A stretch of DNA of 64,000 nt. Origin: Azospirillum sp. (lineage in GTDB: Bacteria; Pseudomonadota; Alphaproteobacteria; Azospirillales; Azospirillaceae). The number at the start of each line of letters is the position of its first letter. Position 1 is the first letter of the stretch. Shown piece after piece: positions 57,555-64,000 of this stretch. The stretch is taken from contig JAIXPD010000024.1 of NCBI GenBank assembly GCA_027486405.1, positions 124,001 to 188,000 on the forward strand, given 5' to 3'. A model generated the notes under the pieces. It was given only the letters and a program-made list of their open reading frames with translations, made no database searches and was not told the DNA's origin. The position numbers and the translations under genes were made by a program.

Positions 57555-58430
57555 ATGAGCGATCTGATCAAACTGGCCCCAGACCGCCCGCGCAAGCCCA
57601 GCCCGGAGGCGCGCAAGGACGAAAGCGGCGAGAATTTTCCCGTCGCCTCCCGCCTGCTGCCCAAGCATCTCCGCCCGCACGTCATTGCCTTTTACCGCTT
57701 CGTCCGCCTGGCCGACGACATCGCCGACGATCCGGATCTGGAACCGGAAACCAAGCTGTCTTATCTGGAGGCGCTGGAGCGCACGCTGACGTCGGGGGAG
57801 GCCAAACACGCCTATCTGAAACCGGCGCTGGAGTTGCGCGACAGCCTGAAGGCCACCGGAGTCAGCGACCGTCACGCCCGGCAAATCCTGCGCGCCTTCC
57901 GCCGCGACGCTGTCGGCACCCGTTGCCACAGCTGGAGCGACCTGCTCGACTATTGCCGCTATTCCGCCAACCCGGTCGGTCGTTTCCTGCTGGAGCTGCA
58001 TGGCGAGGGGGTGGCCGCCGGTTTGGCCGCCGATTCGCTGTGTGCGGCCTTGCAGGTGCTCAACCATCTTCAGGACGCGCGCGAGGATTGGACCCTGCTC
58101 GGCCGCTGCTACATCCCGCTGGATTGGATCAAGGAGGCGGGGATCAGCGTGGAAAAGCTGGTGGAGCCGGAAAGCGATCCCAGATTGCGGGCGATCTTCC
58201 TTCAAATCCTCGACCGGACCGACGATTTGCTGGCCGACGCCTCGGCCCTGCCCGGCCTGATCCAGAATCGTGGCCTGCGGCTGGAAACCTCCGTCATCAT
58301 CAGCCTCGCCGAATCCCTGTCGCGGCGGCTGCGCAGCCATGATCCGCTGAAGGCGCGGGTGGCGCTTGGCCCCCATCACAAGCTGTTCGCGGTGGTGCGG
58401 GGGCTGGCGCGAAGCGTCACTGGTGCCTAA
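57555..58430 (+). CDS. hpnC: HpnC, hydroxysqualene synthase
   Basis: A 291-residue trans-isoprenyl synthase-fold enzyme. Both Asp-rich motifs are intact: FVRLADDIADDPDLEPE near the N-terminus and NHLQDAREDW in the middle. HpnC converts presqualene diphosphate to hydroxysqualene in the HpnCDE route. ATG 57555 (MSDLIKLAP) was chosen; upstream in-frame codons have no homology. It heads an hpnC-hpnD-hpnE run for squalene, the hopanoid precursor; the cyclase gene shc is not in this window. Confidence 0.9.
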   Translation: MSDLIKLAPDRPRKPSPEARKDESGENFPVASRLLPKHLRPHVIAFYRFVRLADDIADDPDLEPETKLSYLEALERTLTSGEAKHAYLKPALELRDSLKATGVSDRHARQILRAFRRDAVGTRCHSWSDLLDYCRYSANPVGRFLLELHGEGVAAGLAADSLCAALQVLNHLQDAREDWTLLGRCYIPLDWIKEAGISVEKLVEPESDPRLRAIFLQILDRTDDLLADASALPGLIQNRGLRLETSVIISLAESLSRRLRSHDPLKARVALGPHHKLFAVVRGLARSVTGA

Positions 58431-58433
58431 ACT

Positions 58434-58480
58434 CCTGGGCCGCGTTCGCCCGAACGTTCGGCTTTGCCCGTCGGCCCAGG
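58434..58480 (+). promoter_or_regulatory. Hairpin between hpnC and hpnD
   Basis: CCTGGGCCG (58434-58442) and CGGCCCAGG (58472-58480) form a perfect 9-bp stem, with the palindrome CGAACGTTCG (58451-58460) inside the loop. It lies just upstream of the hpnD start and may limit its translation or stabilise the transcript. Confidence 0.45.
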
Positions 58481-58489
58481 ATTTTGCGC

Positions 58490-59371
58490 ATGTCCCTTCC
58501 CCTGTCTCATGCGACGGAGGCGTCGGCCACCGACAGCCCGTCGGCGGTGGCCAAGCGGTCGGGCAGCAGCTTTTATTGGCCGATGCGGCTGTTGCCGAAG
58601 CCTCGGCGCAACGCGATGTTCGCCATCTACGCCTTTTGCCGCTGCATTGACGACATCGCCGACGAACCCGGCGCTGTGGCGGACAAGCGGGCGGCCCTGG
58701 CGGCGTGGCGGCGCGACATTCAGGACTTGTGCAGCGGCGGGATCGCCACCAGCCCGATCACCAGCGCCTTGCAGGAGGCCATCGAGCGCTACGGCCTGCC
58801 GCGCGCCGAGTTGGACGCGCTGATCGACGGCATGGCGATGGATGTCGGGACCGGTCTGCGCGCGCCGGATCTGGACACCCTGCGCCGCTATTGCCGCCGG
58901 GTGGCGGGGGCGGTTGGCCTGCTGGCGATTCGCGTGTTCGACCGCGCCGATCCCGACACGGAGGCGTTCGCCGTCGCCCTGGGCGAAGCGCTGCAATTGA
59001 CCAACATTCTGCGCGACCTGACGGAGGACGCGGCGCTGGGGCGGCTCTATCTGCCGCGCGAGGCGCTGGAGTTGGCGGGCATCGACAGCCGTGACCCCGA
59101 TGCGGTGCTGGCCCATCCAAATCTGGCCCGCGCCTGCGAGGCGGTGGCCGATCTGGCCGAGGCCGATTTCGCCGACGCCCGCGACGCCATCGCGGGCAAA
59201 ATGGGCGGATCGCTGTGGGCGGCGGTGGCGATGATGGTGCTGTACCACCGGGTGCTGCGGCGGCTGCGCGCGCGCGGTTGGCGCGACGTGGCACAGCGCG
59301 TGCGCGTCGGGCGGCGGGAAAGCGCCTGGGTGGCGCTCCGCTGCCTGCTTGGCGCTCCGCCGGCCACCTGA
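58490..59371 (+). CDS. hpnD: HpnD, presqualene diphosphate synthase
   Basis: A 293-residue synthase. YAFCRCIDDIADEPG is the first Asp-rich motif and LTNILRDLTEDAALGRLYLP the second. It joins two farnesyl diphosphates to presqualene diphosphate, the first step toward squalene. The start is ATG 58490 (MSLPLSHAT); a TTG two codons upstream is possible. A GC hairpin occupies the 59-base gap after hpnC. hpnE starts 12 bases after the stop. Confidence 0.9.
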   Translation: MSLPLSHATEASATDSPSAVAKRSGSSFYWPMRLLPKPRRNAMFAIYAFCRCIDDIADEPGAVADKRAALAAWRRDIQDLCSGGIATSPITSALQEAIERYGLPRAELDALIDGMAMDVGTGLRAPDLDTLRRYCRRVAGAVGLLAIRVFDRADPDTEAFAVALGEALQLTNILRDLTEDAALGRLYLPREALELAGIDSRDPDAVLAHPNLARACEAVADLAEADFADARDAIAGKMGGSLWAAVAMMVLYHRVLRRLRARGWRDVAQRVRVGRRESAWVALRCLLGAPPAT

Positions 59372-59383
59372 ACGGATCCGCGC

Positions 59384-60625
59384 ATGGGGATGTGTCACGT
59401 CATTGGCGGCGGGTTGGCGGGCCTGTCCGCCGCGCTGCGGTTGGCCGAGGCCGGTCGGCGCGTGCGGCTGTACGAGCAAGCCCCGCAGGCGGGCGGGCGG
59501 TGCCGCAGCTTTTACGACGCCACGCTCGACCGGACCATCGACAACGGCAGCCATCTGGCCCTGAGCGGCAACCACGCCCTGGTCGATTACGCCCGTCGCA
59601 TCGGTGCGGGGGCGGCCCTGGTGGAGCAGACCCCGGCGGCCTTTCCCTTCCTTGACCTGCGCAACGGCGATTCCTGGATTTTGCGGCCCGGCGGGCTGTG
59701 GCTGTTCGATCGGCAACGCCGGGTCCCAAACAGTCGCCCTTGGCATTATCTCGCCGCGCTGCGGGCCGTGCTGGCCGACGCGGGGCAGAGCGTGGACGAC
59801 GTGCTGCCGCCCGACGGGCCGCTGCACGAACGGCTGTGGCGGCCGCTGGCGGTGTCGGCGCTGAACGCCCCCACCGCGCGGGCGTCGGCCCGGCTGTTCG
59901 GGGCGGTGATGCGCGAGACGTTGTTGCGCGGCGAAGCGGCCTGTCGTCCGCTGCTGGCTCCGCAGGGGTTGGGGGCCGCCTTTGTCGATCCGGCCTTGCG
60001 GCGGTTGGCCGGGTTGGGCGTGGAGCTGCGCTTGGGCGCACGGGTGGACGCCCTGCGGCTGGTGGGGACGCGGGCAACGGGCCTGAGCGTCGACGGGACG
60101 ATGATCGATGTTGCAGCCGGCGACTCGGTCATTCTGGCGGCTCCGGCCTGGGTGGCGGAACGGCTGATGCCGGGCCTGACCGCGCCGCCGCCGGGACCGA
60201 CCATCGTCAACGCCCATTTCCGTTTGGATCACACGGTCAACCTGCCCGGCGGCCTGCCCTTCCTCGGGTTGGTTGGCGGAACGGCGGAATGGCTGTTCGC
60301 GCGCGGGGATGTCGTCGCCGTGACCGTCAGCGCCGCCGACGCCCTGGCGCAAGAGACCACTGAGAGCATCGCCGCCACGCTGTGGCGCGACGTGGCCGCC
60401 GCCCTGCGCCTGGACGGCCCGAGTCGGCCCTGCCGGGTGGTGAAGGAGCGGCGGGCCACGCCCGACCAAGCGCCCGACTCGGTTTTGCGCCGCCCACCCA
60501 CCCAAACCCGTTGGGACAACCTCTGTTTGGCCGGGGATTGGACCGACACCGGCCTTCCGGCCAGCCTGGAAGCGGCCGTGCGCTCCGGCGACCGGGCGGC
60601 CCGCTGCGTCCTTTCGGCGTGTTGA
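59384..60625 (+). CDS. hpnE: HpnE, hydroxysqualene dehydroxylase
   Basis: A 413-residue FAD-dependent amine-oxidase-fold protein. [20 protein letters not shown] is the dinucleotide-binding start; GGRCRSFYDATLDRTIDNGS and the C-terminal LCLAGDWTDTGLPASLEAAV complete the FAD site. It reduces hydroxysqualene to squalene, last step of the HpnCDE path. It resembles carotenoid desaturases, but position after hpnCD fixes the call. Last gene of the operon. Confidence 0.91.
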   Translation: MGMCHVIGGGLAGLSAALRLAEAGRRVRLYEQAPQAGGRCRSFYDATLDRTIDNGSHLALSGNHALVDYARRIGAGAALVEQTPAAFPFLDLRNGDSWILRPGGLWLFDRQRRVPNSRPWHYLAALRAVLADAGQSVDDVLPPDGPLHERLWRPLAVSALNAPTARASARLFGAVMRETLLRGEAACRPLLAPQGLGAAFVDPALRRLAGLGVELRLGARVDALRLVGTRATGLSVDGTMIDVAAGDSVILAAPAWVAERLMPGLTAPPPGPTIVNAHFRLDHTVNLPGGLPFLGLVGGTAEWLFARGDVVAVTVSAADALAQETTESIAATLWRDVAAALRLDGPSRPCRVVKERRATPDQAPDSVLRRPPTQTRWDNLCLAGDWTDTGLPASLEAAVRSGDRAARCVLSAC

Positions 60626-60755
60626 TTGCGCTTTCCGACACTCTAGAGCGTTTCCAGACTTCACATTGCCGCGCGGTCGGCCTATTTGGTCGGGTGGAGG
60701 TGCCGCGCTCCAACGCACGGCCCGGAAGGATAATGTTCACAGAGAGGGTTTCGAC

Positions 60756-61349
60756 ATGGCGTTTGAACTTCCGCCGCTTCCCTACGCGTATGACGCTCTG
60801 GCTCCGTACATCTCGGAACAGACCCTGCGCCTGCACCACGGCAAGCATCACCAGACCTACGTCACCAATCTGAACAATCTGACCAAGGACAGCCCCTTGG
60901 CCGATGCCAGCCTGGAAGACGTCATCAAGCAGACGGTCGGCGACGCCAGCAAGGTCGGCATTTTCAACAACGCCGCCCAGATCTGGAACCACACCTTCTT
61001 CTGGCAGAGCCTGAAGAAGGACGGCGGCGTCATCCCCGCCGCCCTGGAAGCCCGCATCGTCGCCGATTTCGGCAGCGTCGAGAAGTTCAAGGAAGAGCTG
61101 ACCCAGGCCGCCCTGACCCAGTTCGGCTCGGGCTGGGCGTGGCTGTACGAGGACAACGGCACGCTGAAGATCGGCAAGACCAGCAACGCCGACACCCCGC
61201 TGGCCCACGGCAAGAAGCCGCTGTTCACCATCGACGTGTGGGAACACGCCTATTACGTCGATTTCCAGAACCGCCGCGCCGATTTCGTGAAGGCGGTCAT
61301 CGACCACCTCGCGAACTGGGACTTCGCCGCCGAACAGCTCGGCGTCTGA
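60756..61349 (+). CDS. sodB: Superoxide dismutase, iron type
   Basis: A 197-residue Fe/Mn SOD. The four metal ligands are seen: His in LRLHHGKHHQTYV, His in WNHTFFWQSL, and Asp and His in IDVWEHAYYVDF. AQIWNHTFFW and the short length favour the iron form, though metal use cannot be proved. It converts superoxide to peroxide and oxygen in the cytoplasm. GAGAGG lies 6 bases before the ATG. A strong hairpin terminator follows 42 bases after the stop. Confidence 0.95.
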   Translation: MAFELPPLPYAYDALAPYISEQTLRLHHGKHHQTYVTNLNNLTKDSPLADASLEDVIKQTVGDASKVGIFNNAAQIWNHTFFWQSLKKDGGVIPAALEARIVADFGSVEKFKEELTQAALTQFGSGWAWLYEDNGTLKIGKTSNADTPLAHGKKPLFTIDVWEHAYYVDFQNRRADFVKAVIDHLANWDFAAEQLGV

Positions 61350-61391
61350 TGCCCTTGGTCGGACCGCATCGGTCGGACCGCTGAATGCGGC

Positions 61392-61417
61392 AAAGGCGTC
61401 CCGGTTGGGACGCCTTT
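61392..61417 (+). terminator. Hairpin terminator after sodB, probably bidirectional
   Basis: AAAGGCGTCCC (61392-61402), loop GGTT, GGGACGCCTTT: an 11-bp perfect stem between convergent sodB and the Mth938-type gene. Confidence 0.85.
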
Positions 61418-61460
61418 GTCGTTTCTGGGGGGATGCTGCGGTCAGGTGGAAGACGGCGCG

Positions 61461-61841
61461 TCAGATCGGCAGCATGGCCACGCCGACGCGGCGTTCCTCC
61501 GCCAACAGCACGTTGTAGGTGCGGCACACCGCCCGGCTGTCCATGAACTCCACCACCACGCCCGCCGCCCGCAGCTCCTGCCGCAGGGCCTTGGGCACGA
61601 AGACCATGGTCGGGCCGGTTCCCAGCAGCAGAAGCTCCACCTTCGGTTCCGCCGCCAGAATGTCGGCGAAATCGTCGATGGTCAGTGCGTTGACGTCCGT
61701 CCCCACATTCCAGGGCAGGGTGCGGTCGGGCAGCACGATCAACGGCCCGGCGCGCCACTGCCCGGAGACGCAGAACTGCCCCTCGCCAAAGCCGTCGATG
61801 ACCTGACGGTCGGACGGGATCATCGGGGTGATGTCGGCCAT
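61461..61841 (-). CDS. Mth938-like domain protein (NDUFAF3 homologue)
   Basis: A 126-residue single-domain protein of the Mth938 family. VIDGFGEGQFCVSGQWRAG, then LLLLGTGPTMVFVPKALR, then VVEFMDSRAVCRTYNVLLAE and RRVGVAMLPI are the family blocks. Human NDUFAF3 of this fold assists complex I assembly; the bacterial role is likely related or in membrane-protein biogenesis. Start ATG 61841, with AAGGA upstream. It lies 43 bases after secF on the same strand, the usual alphaproteobacterial secDF-Mth938 order. Confidence 0.88.
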   Translation of the reverse strand: MADITPMIPSDRQVIDGFGEGQFCVSGQWRAGPLIVLPDRTLPWNVGTDVNALTIDDFADILAAEPKVELLLLGTGPTMVFVPKALRQELRAAGVVVEFMDSRAVCRTYNVLLAEERRVGVAMLPI

Positions 61842-61884
61842 GGCGTGGTCCTTGGGGGCGGGGCTTACGGGTGGAAACGACGAA

Positions 61885-62832
61885 TCAGGGCGTGGTGGCC
61901 GGGGTGGCCGCCGTTTCCGGCGCGCCACGGCGCAGGCGGTTTTCGCCCAGGAACAGCAGGATCGGCGCGGCAATGAAGATCGACGAGGTGGTGGCGATGA
62001 ACACGCCCAGCAGCAGCACGATGCCGAAATCCTGCAAGGCTTCCCCACCGAACAGCGCCAGCGGGATGACCGACAGGAAGGTGCACATCGAGGTGCCGAC
62101 GGTGCGGTTCAGCGTTTCGTTGATCGACAGGTCGATCAGATCGCGCAAGGGCATCTTCTTGTAGACGCGCAGATTTTCGCGCATCCGGTCATAGACGACG
62201 ACCTTGTCGTTGATCGAATAGCCCATGATGGTCAGGATCGCCGCCACCGCCACCAGATTGAACTGCAACCCGGTGATGGCGTAGAAGCCGACGATCTTGG
62301 TGATGTCGAGCAGCAGCGTGACGACCGCCCCAAGCCCGAACTGCCATTCGAAGCGGAACCAGATGTAGAGCAGCATCGCCACCATGGCGAGGCCGAGCGC
62401 CAACATGCCGTTGGTGAACAGCTCGCCGCTGACCGACGCGCCGACCGCTTCCACCCGGCGGACCTGGGTCCCGGGGATGGAGGCGGCCAGGGTGGCCCGC
62501 ACCTTGTCGGCGGCGGCCTGCTGGGCGGCGTCGTCGCCGGGCTGGCGTTCCAGGCGGATCAGCACATCCTGGTTGGAGCCGAACTCCTGCAACGCCACCT
62601 GCCCCATGCCCAGGCCGGTCAGCGTGTGGCGGAGCGAGGCGAAATCGGTGGCCTGCGGGGTGCGCGCCTCGATCACGATGCCGCCCCGGAAGTCGATGCC
62701 GTAATTCAGCCCCGGGTGGAAGAACAGGATGATCGAGGCGATGGACAGGAACGCCGACATGATGAGGCCGGCGAAGCGGCCGTTCATGAACGGGATCTTG
62801 GTGTTGTCAGGAACCAGACGAAGCCGGAACAT
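61885..62832 (-). CDS. secF: Protein-export membrane protein SecF
   Basis: A 315-residue membrane protein with six helices. NYGIDFRGGIVIEA is the conserved opening of the periplasmic domain, and MGYSINDKVVVYDRMRENLR and SINETLNRTVGTSMCTFLSV are SecF signatures. With SecD it uses the proton gradient to pull proteins across the membrane after SecA action. It begins 12 bases after the secD stop. Confidence 0.95.
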   Translation of the reverse strand: MFRLRLVPDNTKIPFMNGRFAGLIMSAFLSIASIILFFHPGLNYGIDFRGGIVIEARTPQATDFASLRHTLTGLGMGQVALQEFGSNQDVLIRLERQPGDDAAQQAAADKVRATLAASIPGTQVRRVEAVGASVSGELFTNGMLALGLAMVAMLLYIWFRFEWQFGLGAVVTLLLDITKIVGFYAITGLQFNLVAVAAILTIMGYSINDKVVVYDRMRENLRVYKKMPLRDLIDLSINETLNRTVGTSMCTFLSVIPLALFGGEALQDFGIVLLLGVFIATTSSIFIAAPILLFLGENRLRRGAPETAATPATTP

Positions 62833-62844
62833 GGAATGACCTCC

Positions 62845-64000
62845 TCAAACCGGCAGCGCGGCGGGCCGCGTCTGGCGCAGCCACGTCACCATCATCAACC
62901 GAACCAGGACGGTGGCGGTGAACATGGAAATCAGAATGCCGAGCGTGATGGTGACGGCGAACCCCTTGATGGTCCCGGTGCCGAAGATGAACAGCAGCGC
63001 CATCTTGATCGCCGTCGTCAGATTGGAGTCGACGATGGTGCTGTAGGCGCGGCTGAACCCGGCCTCCATCGAGGCGTAGACGCCCCGGCCCTTCTTCGTC
63101 TCCTCGCGGATGCGCTCGTTGATCAGGATGTTGGCGTCCACCGCCAGACCCAGCGTCAGCAGCACACCGGCGATGCCCGGCAGGGTCAGGGTGGCTTGCA
63201 GCATCGACAGGGTGGCCAGCGTCAGCACGATGTTGATGAGCAGCGCGAAGCAGGCGAACGCCCCGAACAGCCCATAGGACGCGATCATGTAGACGCAGAC
63301 CAGGGCAAAGCCGACGGCGACCGCCGTCAGGCCGGCGCGGATCGAATCAGCGCCCAGATCGGGACCGACCGTGCGCTCCTCGATCACCTTCAACGGGGCG
63401 GGCAAGGCACCGGCGCGCAGCAGAACCGCCAGATCGTTGGCGGTGGCGGCGGAGAAATTGCCGCTGATCTGGCCGCGCCCACCGGTGATCGGCTCGCGGA
63501 TGACCGGCGCGCTGATGACCTTGTTGTCCAGCACGATGGCGAAGGGACGGCCGACATTCACCTTGGTGATTTCGGCGAAGCGGTTCGCCCCGGCGCTGTT
63601 GAATTCGAAATTCACCACCCACTCGCCGCTCTGGGAGTTGGTGGAGGCCGTCGCGTTCTTCAGCGTGGCCCCGTCAACCTCAACCTTCTTGCGGATGACG
63701 TAGGCGGTCTGCCCACGGCCCCCCTCGGTGGAGGGCAGGATTTCCGACCCCGGAGGGGCGCGGCCGGTGGAGGGATCGGCGTTGGTGTCGACCAGACGGA
63801 AGGTCATCTTGGCGGTGGTGCCGAGCAGACGCTTGACCCGGTCGGGGTCCTCCACGCCGGGCAACTGGACCAGGATGCGGTCGGCCCCCTGGCGCGCGAT
63901 CGTCGGCTCGTTCACGCCGGTCTCGTCGATGCGACGGCGGACGATTTCGATGGATTGTTCGATGGCCTGGGTGGCGCGGTCGCGCAGGGCGACTTCGCTA
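62845..64000 (-). CDS. secD: Protein-export membrane protein SecD (N-terminus outside the window)
   Basis: The last 385 residues of SecD are present; the gene runs out of the window at 64000. The visible part begins SEVALRDRATQAIEQSIEIV and continues ETGVNEPTIARQGADRILVQ, the SecD P1 domain, then LTLPGIAGVLLTLGLAVDAN, the export-domain helix with the conserved Asp for proton flow, and NILINERIREETKKGR. Together with SecF it makes the secDF translocase complex. A GTG at 63915 is internal and not the real start. Confidence 0.95.
   Translation of the reverse strand, partial: SEVALRDRATQAIEQSIEIVRRRIDETGVNEPTIARQGADRILVQLPGVEDPDRVKRLLGTTAKMTFRLVDTNADPSTGRAPPGSEILPSTEGGRGQTAYVIRKKVEVDGATLKNATASTNSQSGEWVVNFEFNSAGANRFAEITKVNVGRPFAIVLDNKVISAPVIREPITGGRGQISGNFSAATANDLAVLLRAGALPAPLKVIEERTVGPDLGADSIRAGLTAVAVGFALVCVYMIASYGLFGAFACFALLINIVLTLATLSMLQATLTLPGIAGVLLTLGLAVDANILINERIREETKKGRGVYASMEAGFSRAYSTIVDSNLTTAIKMALLFIFGTGTIKGFAVTITLGILISMFTATVLVRLMMVTWLRQTRPAALPV

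Overview
This is a gene-dense, high-GC (about two thirds G+C, judged by eye) chromosomal segment with no transposase, phage, plasmid or CRISPR genes. It fits an alphaproteobacterium of the Rhodospirillales (Azospirillum-like). Pointers are the dgt-argS-SPOR-nagZ-S2P-scpA-scpB-tatABC gene order, erpA beside xth, GatCA, TrmFO, HpnCDE hopanoid synthesis, homologues of mitochondrial complex I assembly factors NDUFAF6 and NDUFAF3, and a GTTC-N7-GTTC type LexA site at uvrA. The genus cannot be settled from the sequence alone.

Layout. 1-5.6 kb: end of a GNAT gene, prmB and arsC (minus); then a metal module (Tat-exported CxxCxC protein, DUF1007 protein, His-rich NicO transporter) behind a Zur-like site; then gatC-gatA with a terminator. 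5.6-8.0 kb, minus: two small proteins of unknown role, tRNA-Ser(UGA), xth and erpA. 8.2-17.4 kb, plus: dgt, argS, SPOR protein, nagZ, site-2 protease, scpAB and tatABC, probably a few overlapping operons. 17.5-22.9 kb, plus: alaS, DHCW cupin, MoxR ATPase, threonine dehydratase with a structured leader. 22.9-27.5 kb, minus: HCxxGxxR phosphatase, a tandem pair of paralogues of unknown family behind a nested inverted-repeat element, and a periplasmic 5'-nucleotidase. 27.6-28.3 kb: a class I glutamine amidotransferase.

28.4-37.3 kb, minus: a complete cox-type molybdenum hydroxylase cluster, transcribed coxS-coxL-coxM-coxD-coxE, two half-XdhC genes, and a molybdopterin-binding/MocA fusion. Its large subunit carries AYRGAGR, not the AYRCSFR loop of true CO dehydrogenase. 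37.6-42.6 kb, plus: TAXI-TRAP transporter (binding protein, fused permease, DUF1850) and an NhaD-type antiporter. 42.6-45 kb: mazG (minus) and a secreted LprI-like protein (plus), followed by a repeat-rich gap. 45.3-51.3 kb: polyphosphate locus (ppx/gppA, ppk1, sixA, CYTH-CHAD). 51.5-56.1 kb: uvrA, an orphan MNT nucleotidyltransferase and trmFO. 56.2-60.6 kb: fosA and an NDUFAF6-like pseudo-synthase (minus), divergent from hpnC-hpnD-hpnE, which convert farnesyl diphosphate to squalene. 60.7-64 kb: sodB (plus), then an NDUFAF3-like protein, secF and the 3' part of secD (minus).

Most of the window is ordinary core genome. The least explained parts are the tandem unknown paralogues with their upstream element (23.7-25.9 kb), the Tat/DUF1007/NicO metal module, and several structured intergenic regions.
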